A DNA stretch of 64,000 nucleotides from Rhopalosiphum padi (GCF_020882245.1 NC_083599.1:25182865-25246864); one strand, 5' to 3'. Shown: positions 50,698 through 61,763, numbered from the stretch's first letter. Program-made: numbers and translations. The notes: a model not told the origin generated them from the letters alone.

Positions 50698-52940
50698 TTA
50701 ATATATTATTTTTATTTATAATATATAAGCCATGTGTAATAGCTGTAACGTTTTAAACGATATTTTTATTTATATTTATAAATATAATATAATATGTATA
50801 AAAAACATAATTCATTTTGATGAAATTATATCATATTGTATTAATATGTTAGATAATTATTATTTAATTGCTGTACATCAGTATCTAGCAAAACAAATTT
50901 TTTTTTGTAATAAAATTTTGTACATAAAAAAAAATACTTATAAGCGCAGATTGTATGAAAATACTTTATTTATTTCATATTTACATGTAATATGAATATT
51001 AATTGTTTATAAAATCAGTAAAAATATGAATGGAAAAACAGTATTATTATATATAATATGATCGTATATGATTATCATTAAAAATAAACAGTGTAATTTT
51101 TATATCATGAACCACTCGTTATTTTAAAACTTTAACATTTTTGAAATATTTTTAAATACGTTTTAGTGAGTTGAGTACTTGAGTGGAATGGTACGGGGAT
51201 ACTCCGGTCTACTATTCCGTTTGTCCAAACTTTTAATACTTATAAAGTTATAACTCATAACTACTCGTCCGAATTTTGATTTTTAAAAATTTAAATATTC
51301 TGCTTCAGACTATAAAATTAAAAAATTATGTTGTCATTCGAATAAGTAAAAATGTTTTTATAAAAATGTAACGATAATATAGGTAAGGTAATATTAGGTA
51401 CTTATGTATATTATTTTCTAAAATATTTGTTTTATTTTGACTGTAAATTAGATAAAAAAAATGTTTTCAAAAATGTTAATAGCTTTCGAATAATGAGTGA
51501 TTCATGTTAAAACAATCATCATCTTGTATAGGTTAAAAATGAAATTTTCATAAATTGAAACTTAAACGTTTATTTATTTTATAATATTAAAATTTATATT
51601 ATTAAATAGATATTAATATACATTTCAGATTTTTTTTTCTTTATTTCTATCAGTAAAATTAAACTGTCTTATTACTTCTAGACCCTAATAAGTAATAAGA
51701 CAACTACCTTCCGAGTACATCGTCGTCCGTCGACAGTGACAATATGACAAACAACCATTCTTAAATCAAACGAACGTGTTTCAAAACATTATTCGATTTT
51801 AAATATTTTCTACAGTACTGGTGAAGCACGTTTAGAGATTTTTATCTCCACGTCCCGAAATCAACTAGATATTTATTTCTGAAATAGCAGCATATTAGGT
51901 CTAAAATATATAAGTAGCACTCCACACATAGGCTATTTAAGGGGTTTAATATAGGCAATTTTGATGAATTTTTGAAAATAATTAAAAGTTAAATGTTAAT
52001 ATATCATTTAAATACTAGTTCATAGTATTTTAAAAGAGATCCTATGCAATATCAACAATAATGGTTTTGGCATAATACTGACATTATAATATAGAAACAT
52101 GGTTTTGGCGTGGAACAAATTAATTTATCTGGCCACAAAATTTCGTAACTACAAAACGATAAACATCTCTGATCGTTAAAATAATATTATAAACAAAATA
52201 CAATTTTTAATTTTTGTTCAGTCAATTTCTTCCAGGTCAATCGGAAATGTTCACACTTTCACTTTCTCACAACACACACATTTTATTAAAGTTTTTTTAA
52301 TTTTTAACATTTAGTTTAATGTGTTAACTTATTACTAAACACCTTGCTCATATTATTATTAAGTTCAATTACATGGTTCACCGAGTCAATTCACTGTTGG
52401 TCAGGTCGTATAAAATTTGTTCAGTATTCGAACGGCACGCGGTGCTAACGTGGTTTGGTCAGCACTCTTGCCGATATATATATATATATTATATGTATAG
52501 GACGCCCAATAAACGTTAAACAAGTGCCTATATAATATAAATATAATAGTATAATAATAACTAACCTAACCGACTAAAACTAAAAAAGTCAAGAGTAGCT
52601 GCAGACTTAAAAACGTGAAGAGTTAAAAGTCGAAGATAATATGAAAACTAGATTTTGGACTTGCACTGACCTATAATATATGGTTGAAGACTTTTGATGT
52701 GGTATACGTATATAAATACGAAAAACTGAGTGGGTCAAGTTTAACAAATACGGTTTTAATGTGGTTTTTTTTTAATTTTTAAATTAATTTGATCATTCTT
52801 TATTATTATTAAATATATTCAATACATCTTGAATATTATTTTGGACTTAGCATACATCAATAGACTTTGCCTGTAATTTATTTGTAAACTAATAAACTGG
52901 TTTTTAAATATTTATTAAAACGCTATTATTTAACATTGAT
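50698..52940. other. Intergenic AT-rich DNA
   Basis: No gene-like frame. It includes AT-rich repeat-like sequence (about 51230-51620) and a TA run near 52470. The decayed minus-strand gene begins downstream of it. Confidence 0.55.
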
Positions 52941-52941
52941 A

Positions 52942-54233
52942 TTTATTGAGTTTAGCTTTTGTCGAGTGCCCCGCGGTAGAACAAAAATGCACAATGAGAT
53001 CACTGACACCGGGATTTTTGTAGGATGCTCACCAAATTCGCAGGGACGGTAGCTCAGGATACTTGCTACGAGCTGTAAAAGTTCCAAAACGCTAGGTCAA
53101 AGGGTCGACTTTTAGAACTGGCGCACAGCCGATTTTCCGCCAGATTCTCAATGTATTCTGGTTCTAGTCGAATACGACGAGGTGTATTGCAATTTGATGT
53201 GGGAAATATTGGATTATTGTGTATATGAAAAAAAATCATTATCTATATGACTATATTACCAAGCAACTCTTCAGATGGCGTAAATATTTCAGCGGTCAAC
53301 AAGACCTTCCAATCGCATCTTCGTATATGATATTGACTGAAATCTGCGTCACTAAATCTCATACATTTCTGATTCACTCGTCCAAATCCACTAAAAAGAG
53401 TTTAAAATAATAGGGTTTTACTGTAGTGGAAAATAATAATATAGTTAATGTGCAATTTAACATTACCATAATTAACGTATCCGGTTCTCTATCCACATAG
53501 CGACGTGATTCGCTACTTCCTGAAATTTTGGATCTGCTTGAACAGTATACGGAAAATGCTTCGAACCGTGTCAACTTGCCCTTTTTGCTTCAACCTTAGA
53601 GAACAAGAATATTGAATGAAATCTCCAAGCGTAACATCCATAATCATGATGTTTTGGACGTGAGCAATAAATTCTCGGTAAACGATCGCAACTAAGAGTC
53701 TAAAATGCATTTGAGTTTTTGAACAATTAAAACTTAAATGTTATTCAATTGTGTTTAATTTATTTATTAAATGTTTTTTGGTTGTCATATAAACGTCATA
53801 TAAGTATGGACATGGTATGAGTATCTTCCTCAGCGCATTAACTATCGTCCTGTTGTGTTTTTTTTAAACAAGTCCAAATAACGTCCATCCGGCAGGTAAG
53901 TATAGGATTTACCGCAGAATTGCAGATTGAAAATTTCTTTTTTTCAGTTATAAGTTCTGGACGCCGTAATTCTTAGTTCTTATTTTTGAAACTTTTACAC
54001 CAAGTAGCCAACGTGTATATCAACCTATCGATATGCTTTTTATAACGGTGATATAATAATTGGATTTTTGGTGATTTTTCAAAGCGGACACACTACTAAC
54101 AGAAATGTGCATCGTATACATTAAGTGGTATGAGTGCATTCCTCAGCGCATTTACTATTGTTCTGTAGTGTTTTTGGAAACAAAAAGCCAAATAACAGCC
54201 GTCCGGCAGATCAGTATAGGATGTACGCCAGTT
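52942..54233 (-). pseudogene. Decayed multi-exon gene of unknown identity
   Basis: On the minus strand one frame is protein-like over most of 53709-53069, interrupted by stops at 53515-53513, 53245-53243 and within about 53500-53400. Readable pieces include 'VAIVYREFIAHVQNIMIMDV', 'LKQKGQVDTVRSIFRILFKQ', 'KCMRFSDADFSQYHIRRCDW' and 'RIRLEPEYIENLAENRLCAS'. At 53516 a shift of frame continues with 'QEVANHVAMWIENRI'. Splice-acceptor-like sites (gcattttag near 53710, ctctttttag near 53400, atttttag at 54234) precede the pieces, so it seems to derive from an intron-bearing gene, not a retrocopy. AATAAA on this strand at 52947-52942 would suit its end. Upstream pieces are 54233-54096 and about 53925-53741. 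I do not recognise the family. It may be a host gene, transposon-encoded or another insertion. Confidence 0.5.
53741..53925 (-). pseudogene. Exon-like piece, copy 1 of a duplicated segment
   Basis: Reads 'KSYTYLPDGRYLDLFKK', then after a one-base shift in an A run (about 53857-53869) 'NRTIVNALRKILIP', and continues open to TAA at 53743-53741. DNA at 53812-53917 aligns almost end to end with 54125-54231. It lies just upstream, in minus-strand order, of the longer decayed frame. Confidence 0.45.
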
Positions 54234-54300
54234 CTAAAAATCTTAGAAAATCAAGATTGAACACATATTTATTAGTAGTGTGTCCACTTTGAAAAATCAT
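54071..54300. mobile_element. MITE-like element with 30-bp terminal inverted repeats
   Basis: Bases 54071-54100 and 54271-54300 are inverted copies matching at 27 of 30 positions (core tgatttttcaaag and ggacacactactaa). The unit is 230 bp. Inside, on the minus strand, an exon-like frame runs 54233-54096 after an acceptor-like atttttag. It reads 'SYTDLPDGCYLAF' and 'KHYRTIVNALRNALIPLNVY' and is related to copy 1 at 53741-53925. The element has no transposase. It may have captured an exon, or the decayed gene may itself belong to a transposon. Confidence 0.55.
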
Positions 54301-54401
54301 TTCAAATCAATTAATCATTTATTTCATCATAATATCTCTGTAGTCTCTTCTCAAGCAGTTTGATTTTATTTATTTTTTTTTTAATTTAAATAAGCTATAA
54401 T

Positions 54402-54565
54402 CATGGGCATAGCGAGGTTGGGGCAGGGGGGAGGGGCAAGTGCCCTTCTCTTGCACTTCAAACTAAATTATATTTTTTATACCTAATAGGTAAATATTGG
54501 GTTTTAATGATTTAAAGTTGGCTACGCCACTGCCCCCCCTGATTGAAATCCTAGCTACGCCCATG
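54402..54565. mobile_element. Short MITE-like element with 'catgggc.tagc.ag' ends
   Basis: catgggcatagcgag at 54402-54416 is inverted at 54551-54565 (13 of 15 match). The interior has a G-run on the left (about 54420-54440) and a matching C-run on the right (about 54533-54540). The inner word ggctacgccactg near 54519 resembles one-ended fragments near 27690 (gtggcgtagcta) and 15650 (gtggcatattcaggg). Non-autonomous, about 164 bp. Confidence 0.55.
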
Positions 54566-55700
54566 TACATAAATATTTTTTTTTGTTAAAATATGATTTT
54601 TCATAAAATTGAATTAAATACTGATTAAACAAATAAAAGTACAAGTTATAAAAATTATAAGCTATTAATCTTTAAAAAGCTATTCAAACAGTCATATATT
54701 TTAATTTATTTTACTATACCTAGTTAACTGGTGTATATTGTTTAATTATATTTTACATGTATGATTGTAGCACATAGTTATATACTTAAAATTCAGATTT
54801 ATGAATTCAAAAATCAATAATAATATGTTTTAAAAAATAAAAATAAAACTAATTTTTTGTTAAAAATAGAAACAACATTATTTTTTTTATTAAATATTTA
54901 AGTTGAACCCCAATATGTATGGCAATATATTAATAAACAGTATTATTTTACACAAAATATTCTTTAACCTTGAATTATACTTTTTTATGTACTAAAAGTT
55001 ATGTATAACAATTCATTGATGAAAGGGCGTATTCTAAACTGGCGCGTATAAAAACAATTATAGAAGTACTTCAACAACAGAATATTCAAATTATTTAATA
55101 ATTTTATCATCAGAAAAGATATTTTTAAATCTATTGACTTTGATGAAACTATCAAAAAATTAGCTTCCCTAAAAGCAAGAAAAAAATCTTTCTAATTATA
55201 TAGTTTAATAAAAACTAATAAATTAAAGGAACTGTAGTTCTATTTTTATTTAATTTTTATTTTGGTTGTGAAAAAATATATTGATTTTTTTATTAAAAAC
55301 AGCTTTTCTAAGGGGTCCTTTTAAAAAAATATTCTAGGCTGACGAACCGTCTACTCCGAATCGTATTTTCTATACAACGATATCATATCATTGATTTGAA
55401 ATTGAATACCTTTCATTACAATCCACTAACAACCTACTTTACAGCTGAGCGGCACCCAATTGACCACCTTTTTAGTTGTAGTTTCACTTTGGCGACACTG
55501 ATATTTGGCAATATTATTGATTAAATGATTCATAATAATATGTCCAATGTTGACTGTGAATATTATGATAAGTAAATACTAAGTAATCAATTCACTTGTG
55601 ATATACTTGCGAGTTTAGCCGGTTAAAATTTTATAATTTAAATTAGTATTAATGATTGGTTACCTATCTAACTATTTTATTTAAACAGTCACCCTAAAAG
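54566..55700. other. Intergenic DNA and PHF5A promoter region
   Basis: AT-rich. The stretch at about 55440-55500 (gagcggcacccaattgaccacc, then tttggcgacactg) is GC-richer and may be part of the PHF5A promoter, but I cannot assign a start site. No other gene is seen. Confidence 0.45.
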
Positions 55701-56223
55701 ATGGCTAAACATCATCCAGACTTGATTTTTTGTCGTAAGCAACCCGGCGTCGGTATGTGTATAATATTTATAATATTTTCATATTAAATTCATAGTCTAT
55801 TGTATTAATACAATTTTTATTTATTATATACTTTTTATTTAATTTAACACATATTATTATGTTTTTTATAGCTATAGGTCGGTTATGTGAAAAATGTGAT
55901 GGCAAATGTGTTATCTGTGATTCATATGTCAGACCATGTACATTGGTACGCATTTGTGATGAGTGCAATTATGGCTCATACCAGGGACGATGTGTTACAT
56001 GCGGTGGACCTGGAATATCAGATGCATATTATTGTAAGGAATGCACAATTCAAGAAAAAGATGTAAGTCATAATTTAAATTGTATTATAATTTTTATGAA
56101 TAATTCAGGTTCATGAAGTTACTATTATTTCAGAGAGACGGATGCCCGAAAATTGTAAATTTGGGAAGTGCTAAAACAGATCTATTTTACGAACGCAAGA
56201 AATATGGGTTCAAAGCACGTTAA
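55701..56223 (+). CDS. PHF5A: PHF5A / SF3b14b, SF3b splicing-factor subunit
   Basis: Three exons, 55701-55752, 55872-56062 and 56134-56223, join in phase (GTC G|CT; GAT|AGA) to a 110-residue protein, the usual length of this family. It begins MAKHHPDLIFCRKQPGV and ends 'KKYGFKAR'. The many C-x2-C pairs ('CEKCDGKCVICDSYVRPC', 'CDEC', 'CVTCGG', 'YYCKEC') are the zinc-binding residues of the PHD-finger-like fold, all present. In other eukaryotes this small nuclear protein holds SF3B1 in the U2 snRNP and helps form the branch-site adenosine pocket. It is near-identical to the animal family; small changes such as Pro in 'KQPGV' are conservative for an insect. Complete and presumably essential. Confidence 0.97.
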
Positions 56224-56681
56224 TGCCACTGTATTTCCATTCATGTTTCTTATGATGTAAGTTTTTATTAATTCTTGAAATTAATAATGGAATAAAAATT
56301 CTTTTTCACTTCTATTTAATAAAATATTTGCTTATTAAAAATTAAGGTGTTTAAGTCATTACCACTGTATTTATATTTATATTTTGTATAATGTAATTTT
56401 TTATTTATAATCAGTTCTTGAAATAATTAATATATTAACTTTTGTTTTTTACTCCTATTTAATAAAATATTTATTTATTAAAAATTAAGGTTTTATGTTA
56501 ATGCCACTGTATTTATATTTATATTTTGTATTATGTAATTTTTTATTTATAATCGATTCTTGAAATAATTAATATATTAATAATATACAATATATTAATA
56601 TATTAATTAACGCTTAATCTTTGCTTGTTTTTTACTTCTGTTTAATAAAATTTTGCTTATTAAAAATTAAGGTATATCCTT
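56221..56681 (+). repeat. Triplicated PHF5A 3' UTR (tandem units of about 140 bp)
   Basis: Three successive copies start at 56221, 56357 and 56499. Each opens with ta/catt.ccactgtattt, passes through 'attcttgaaat(a)att(a/t)a' and 'tatttaataaaat', and closes with 'ttattaaaaattaaggt'. Copy 1 begins at the stop codon TAA itself, so the duplicated unit is the 3' UTR. Copy 3 carries an AT-rich insertion near 56575-56612. Each copy contains AATAAA (56291, about 56319, 56461, about 56643), giving several possible poly(A) sites. Confidence 0.75.
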
Positions 56682-57573
56682 AATCATAAAATAGTATTAT
56701 ATATAAATTATATTTATTATTGCTTTGTATAATTAATTTGCATGAATATTGATTAATAAATATTTATTATTTATTAAATAGCAGTTATTTTTTTACCAAT
56801 ATTCTTAAAATATAAAATCCAAAGAGCCAGTGCCAGGTCATATATTGTAATCATTAATTATTAAGAGAACGCTTCATCTGCATTACATGTGTTGTCGCTG
56901 TCTTATAAACAGGTACAACATAGTAAAACTGTTTCACGCGGGTGAGATTCACTAGAACTATAGTCCAAGTTAAAAAACCCAATTTTCACACTAAAAAAAG
57001 AGATATTAAATTGTGCAATATCGTTTTTGTTATTTTTGATATCAAAACTACAAAAAAAGTTATTCAAGTATGAAAAACACAAAAATAATGAATTAAAAAT
57101 ATGAAACGATAAGAACTTTTTTCATAATAATATCAAAAATTTAAAAACAATATCACACAACTAATGTTTTCTTTTTTATATTATGAAAATTGAGTTGTTT
57201 ATCTTGGACTACAACCCTACTAACCATGAAACAAATGATAAATCTAGTATGTATATAAAATGCACAATAGTTATACAATTACAATTACCAATTTTGTTTT
57301 TAAGTCTTTAGAAGACATTGCGTTACATCAAAATAACTTCAAGCTAATAAGTAATAACTGTTAAAAGTAAGCACAATATTAATATAGTATGGATATACTA
57401 AATGTCTAAATATATTAGTAACATATGTTGTATATGTTGGTCACACAATGTAACCAATAAAATAAAATATATTGAAAGAAAACAGGTGTAACTTAAATTA
57501 GAATATGAATTTTGTTATTTAGTTGAAAAAAACATCAAAAGCCCTGTCATTAAATATTATTAGAATTTTAGTA
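56682..57573. other. Intergenic AT-rich DNA
   Basis: No gene-like frame. A stretch at about 56970-57200 is A-rich with repeated 'aaaaa.aaa' words and looks like decayed repeat. Confidence 0.55.
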
Positions 57574-57750
57574 CAGTAGAATCCACTTAATTGGGACACA
57601 TTGGGCAGTGACCTATTTGTCCCCATTATCCAACTGTCCTGATTAACCGAATAACTAATAAACCAATACATTTGTTCGGGACTATGCCAATCTGTCCCTA
57701 CTAAGCGGTTGTCCCCTTTACGTGGTGTCCCAAATAAGCGGATTCTACTG
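57574..57750. mobile_element. pogo/Tigger-like MITE with TA target duplication
   Basis: The element begins cagtagaatcc.ctta.ttg at 57574 and ends with its inverted copy at 57750. The first 25 bases of the two ends differ at only two sites (excluding the last few). TA flanks both sides (57572-57573 and 57751-57752). CAGT-type ends with TA duplication are typical of the pogo/Tigger branch of Tc1/mariner. At 177 bp it has no transposase and must depend on one supplied elsewhere. Confidence 0.75.
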
Positions 57751-57752
57751 TA

Positions 57753-60097
57753 TATTCATTGTATCAGTAAACTATTAACATAATATACTTTGAGTAATAA
57801 ATTATTTAAGGACTAGACAGTTTTAAAAATTTAGATTTTTTTTTTATTTTAATAAATATGAAGATTATGAAGGTAAATGAATTGTGAAAAGTATATAGTG
57901 ATATAAAATATCTTTAAATTTATATCTTTCACTAGGTAGATAATATGAAATAATGTCATTGCCATTTAGTAAATTATTAAGATTAACATGTAACAATGGT
58001 AGATTAAATTTAAAAGTAGATTGTTGCACTTTTAAAAGACATATCTGAATGACAATAAAGTATATTATAGATTTGCATAATTTTTCAAAATTAAATATTT
58101 ATAAAATGTATATAAATTTGAGTCTAAAAATTTGATAGAAATTTAAAAATGTATGATTTCTTGATAACAAGTATTTGAACTATATAAATAATAAACTATC
58201 TAATATACTAGTGTATTTATTTTATGCCATATAGAATTATTCTTGACTTGATACATATGTATAAACAAGGCCATATCTAGGAGTGCCAAACTCTACTCAA
58301 AATTTTCTCGCATTACTCAAACTTAAAAATTATTTCATCATTATTTAATACACTACTTATTAAGATTTGTATAGCCCCCACCCACCGAAACAATTTTCTG
58401 TGTAGGCCTTGTAGTATAAATACAATGTATATATTAATAAGGTAATTGATTACAACACTTTGTTAACTGCAATACTTAAATTCATTAGCTACTAGTAATT
58501 TCTAAGTAATTTCTAATGTAATCATTTATTATTATTTTTCGTAATATTGTAATATTTTATTTTCATGATATAAAACAAATGACATGTTAAACCTAACATA
58601 TTTTTTAAACGATCCAACAAAGTCTAGGAGTCTAGGAGCCAATTCCCCCCACACCATGAGACACTTCACTATTCGTGGAGCCCCAATGGCAGACACTTTA
58701 TATTTTAAGAAGGTCGCCAACCACGAACCGAGGCCCTATTGAGCCGGAGTATCGTGGATTTATATATGAAGATGAGAATAAATAGGAGGAAATAATTTAA
58801 GTCATTTTGTGGAGATATATAAAGTTTGATTTTGTGCCAAGAAAGCCAAACGGCATAAAACTCGGACTTAAAGAATTTATCTGAATAATATTAATGACAT
58901 ATTATACTGTTAATATAATAATAATAATAATATAATTTTATATATCTAAAAACAACCTCATGATGCGGCCCCGACGCTCGTAGACGTCGAGGGTATACAT
59001 TACAACCATAATTCATTATATATAATTTTATTTTTATAAGATATAAGGAATGTTGTACTTACATACCGGCCGGATATAACAATACATATATGACTAAAAG
59101 AACACAAAACACTACGTCACTCATCGTTGTTGCCCCTTCGGCGTATCCGCCGTGGAAACGATCATGGGCGCTCTACTCCATAATGATGGTATAGAAAAAC
59201 TATAGTAGAAAAGGAGGATGGTACTTGATGACCATCTAGTCAGAGCTAAGGAACGGGAGTGGTTTTCTTTGTCCATAATTTATCGGCAGTTGCTAACAGC
59301 GGTTATCGTCGCGCGTAGGGCTTCGCGCATGATAACGGCGTCAACGGAGTAACTGTAGGGGCGCGGCGCGTCACGCTAGGAGAACTTTTATTTATTATAA
59401 TTTCTTAATATACATCTTACGTTACAACCATCTAACATCTTATTTTTTTTTATAAAAGTGGAAATAATGATTTGTAATTAGTAACTATTTGTATAATATT
59501 TGTTAAATTAACGATAATTCGAGGGCACCTCGGAGTTTTTTTTTATTACTCCAAAAAGTTACTACCTATATAGCTAACCATATATTGTTTACAAATAAAT
59601 TAATATTTTCAAAATTTTCAAATGACTATAATTTTATAAGAATTTAGTTTATTGGAAAAAACCCCGAGATTTCTTTTTAAAACAATTTCCTCTTTAATTT
59701 TCGTAATAGGTGTTTTTATTCTAAAATCACTCCGAGCGATTTATTTTCAATCAAAATAAGCGTTTTAAATGATACTACAAAAATTACCTGTGTGCATACT
59801 CATATACATATTAAATACTAGGATATGTATACTATACATTATAATATTGATGACATTTTTTCAAAAGACTTTTACAAATTCGAAATTAAGATATTGTGTT
59901 TACATTTTCGAATTTTATACCGATTAAAATGGTAACTAAATAATAAATTAATTTGGAAACCAAAGAGAAATGATATACGTAGTGTACAATTAGTATATTG
60001 TACGGCAAACACAAAAATATGACAAAAAATAGAAAACAAAGAAGATGTTTCAAATCAAAAACATCGGTAGAAGCAACAGCTGCATAATGCGTGCCGG
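57753..60097. other. Intergenic DNA with repeat fragments; 3' side of TRPC gene
   Basis: Mostly AT-rich. Around 58615-58745 (read on the minus strand, ggttggcgaccttcttaaaat followed by gtgtctgcca) it resembles ends of hAT-type repeats. A CpG-rich non-coding patch lies at about 58965-59390. Minus-strand AATAAA at 59720-59715 could be the poly(A) signal of the TRPC gene. Confidence 0.4.
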
Positions 60098-61555
60098 TCA
60101 GTCGACGTGTGTTCTGTGCATGAAATACCGCTTGATGATTTCAGCCATGAGCTCCCGGAACTCGGTAGCGTCTTGTTTTGACTTTCGGCCGTCACCTCTC
60201 CACCCGTCGCTCGACAATTTTGCATAGCCATCGGACTTGGACACGAACCGCTTGGCGCCGATTAGCCAGCCGGCGGTGGGCAACAGGTTGAATGGCGGCG
60301 GCATGTCATCCAGCAACATGTAACTGACGTACACCTGGGTCCGGCCGAACAGCCACTCGTACTCGGCGTTGTCGGCCACCCGCTGGAACGTGTCCGACAT
60401 GGCGGCGATCAGCATGTTCATCATGACGATGACCATGAGCACCTCGAAAACGGCGAACAGGCCGTAACCCATCAGCTGGGTGAATTGATGCGACTGCGTG
60501 GCCGCGTCGACGCCGCCGGTGGCCGCCACCGTGTTTCCGACCACCACGTTAGGCGCGTCCAGCGACGTCATGCAGAATATGCCCCAGAACAACGTCTTGA
60601 ACGTGTCGGCGACGGTGACGAACGAGTCCTCTTGCCGGGCCGTCTCGCCCGTTTCCGGGTTCTTGTATACCATGCCCGTGTAGTAGGCGTAGTACGTGCC
60701 CAGGCCGCACGTGAACGCCGCCATAATGATGACCAGGAACGTGGCGAACTTGGCGAAGTCGTAAAGCACTTTGCCCAAGGATACCTGCATGGGCCCGATG
60801 TCATAGTTGAGCTGGCACAGGAACAGTAGCCGCATGTACGCCATGACTGTGGCCACGGCGAACAAGGCCTCGGCCACCAGCTGTGGGTCGGCCCAGTGCC
60901 AGTACTTGCGGTCCAGGTTTTCGGACACCCGGCCGACCAGGGCGCCGGTCAGCGCCCAGCACATGAACGACACCGTAAACAGCACAAGCTTGACCGTGTC
61001 GAACACGTTCCACAGGTTCCTGAAGAACCGCTCCGAACCCTGCTGAAGCCGCAACTTCAACTTCTCGACCACGTGGCCGAGCACGAATACGACGATCGGG
61101 AACCACGTGTGGAACCTGGGCGCACCCCTCCGCGCCAATAACTTGTCGGCGTTCGAGTGGACGAACAGCAGAACCAAAAACACTAGGTATGCGACCAGAC
61201 TATTAAACATCCGGTTGATCGGCAACCGGTTGGCCTGGTTTAGTTTCGAGTCGGGCGCAAACATACCCAGAACTACCATAACCGGCAACATGCAAAACCG
61301 CCATAGCAAGTATGCCAATTTCCGTGCCACCGAATACGACTTCCACTCGATCCAATCGCCCAGCCACGCCATCTCCAACACCTGTTGGATGTTGGTGTGC
61401 GCCACGAACTTTTTTTGTTTGTGGTCCATGGCTGTAATCAGTCTCGGGTACGGAAACTGTCCTCTGAACTTGCATCCGTCCCGATTTCGCAACATGATTT
61501 TTACTTCGTCCGATGTCCTACAATTTACTAACATATCCACCGCAAACTGTTTTAG
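60098..61555 (-). CDS. TRPC-type cation channel, 3' exon (membrane domain), partial
   Basis: A single exon of 485 codons plus TGA follows acceptor ttacttccag on the minus strand; the open frame runs past 61555 only into intron. From its start come the TRP_2 region ('KKFVAHTNIQQVLEMAWLGD'), a pre-S1 helix, S1-S6, a pore helix and filter 'TLFWGIFCMTSLDAPNV', S6 'LMVIVMMNMLIAAMSDTF' and a TRP-box 'EYEWLFGRT', then 'PPPFNLLPT'. This order is that of TRPC channels, which are Ca2+-permeable tetramers opened downstream of phospholipase C. The N-terminal ankyrin repeats are absent and should be encoded above 64000. The tail after the TRP box is about 95 residues, with no CIRB-like segment seen; a further exon cannot be excluded. 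Very GC-rich against its surroundings. The subgroup (TRP, TRPL, TRP-gamma or other) is unresolved. Confidence 0.88.
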   Translation of the reverse strand, partial: LKQFAVDMLVNCRTSDEVKIMLRNRDGCKFRGQFPYPRLITAMDHKQKKFVAHTNIQQVLEMAWLGDWIEWKSYSVARKLAYLLWRFCMLPVMVVLGMFAPDSKLNQANRLPINRMFNSLVAYLVFLVLLFVHSNADKLLARRGAPRFHTWFPIVVFVLGHVVEKLKLRLQQGSERFFRNLWNVFDTVKLVLFTVSFMCWALTGALVGRVSENLDRKYWHWADPQLVAEALFAVATVMAYMRLLFLCQLNYDIGPMQVSLGKVLYDFAKFATFLVIIMAAFTCGLGTYYAYYTGMVYKNPETGETARQEDSFVTVADTFKTLFWGIFCMTSLDAPNVVVGNTVAATGGVDAATQSHQFTQLMGYGLFAVFEVLMVIVMMNMLIAAMSDTFQRVADNAEYEWLFGRTQVYVSYMLLDDMPPPFNLLPTAGWLIGAKRFVSKSDGYAKLSSDGWRGDGRKSKQDATEFRELMAEIIKRYFMHRTHVD

Positions 61556-61758
61556 CTGGAAGTAAAAATTGAATTTGATTTTTTTTTTTAGATCATCGAA
61601 ACAAACATTTTTTATCACAACAATGAATTATATGGTTAAAATTTATAGTCAATCAAAAATTTAAAATTTAATTATACCCCGGTCGACGTAGATTTAATTA
61701 TAAAATTTTATAGCGTTTGTTTTTCACATTGTATGGCCTAAATATATGACAAATAAAA

Positions 61759-61763
<5 letters not shown>

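Noticed and set aside
53041..53110. tRNA-like string ('ggtagctcagg' then 'ggtcaaagggtcga')
   Set aside because: It does not fold as a cloverleaf and lacks a proper B box; on the minus strand it is part of the decayed coding frame.
60485..61565. Several plus-strand frames up to 152 codons across the TRPC exon
   Set aside because: They lie antisense to a clear conserved channel exon, are arginine-rich or low in sense, and arise from its high GC content.
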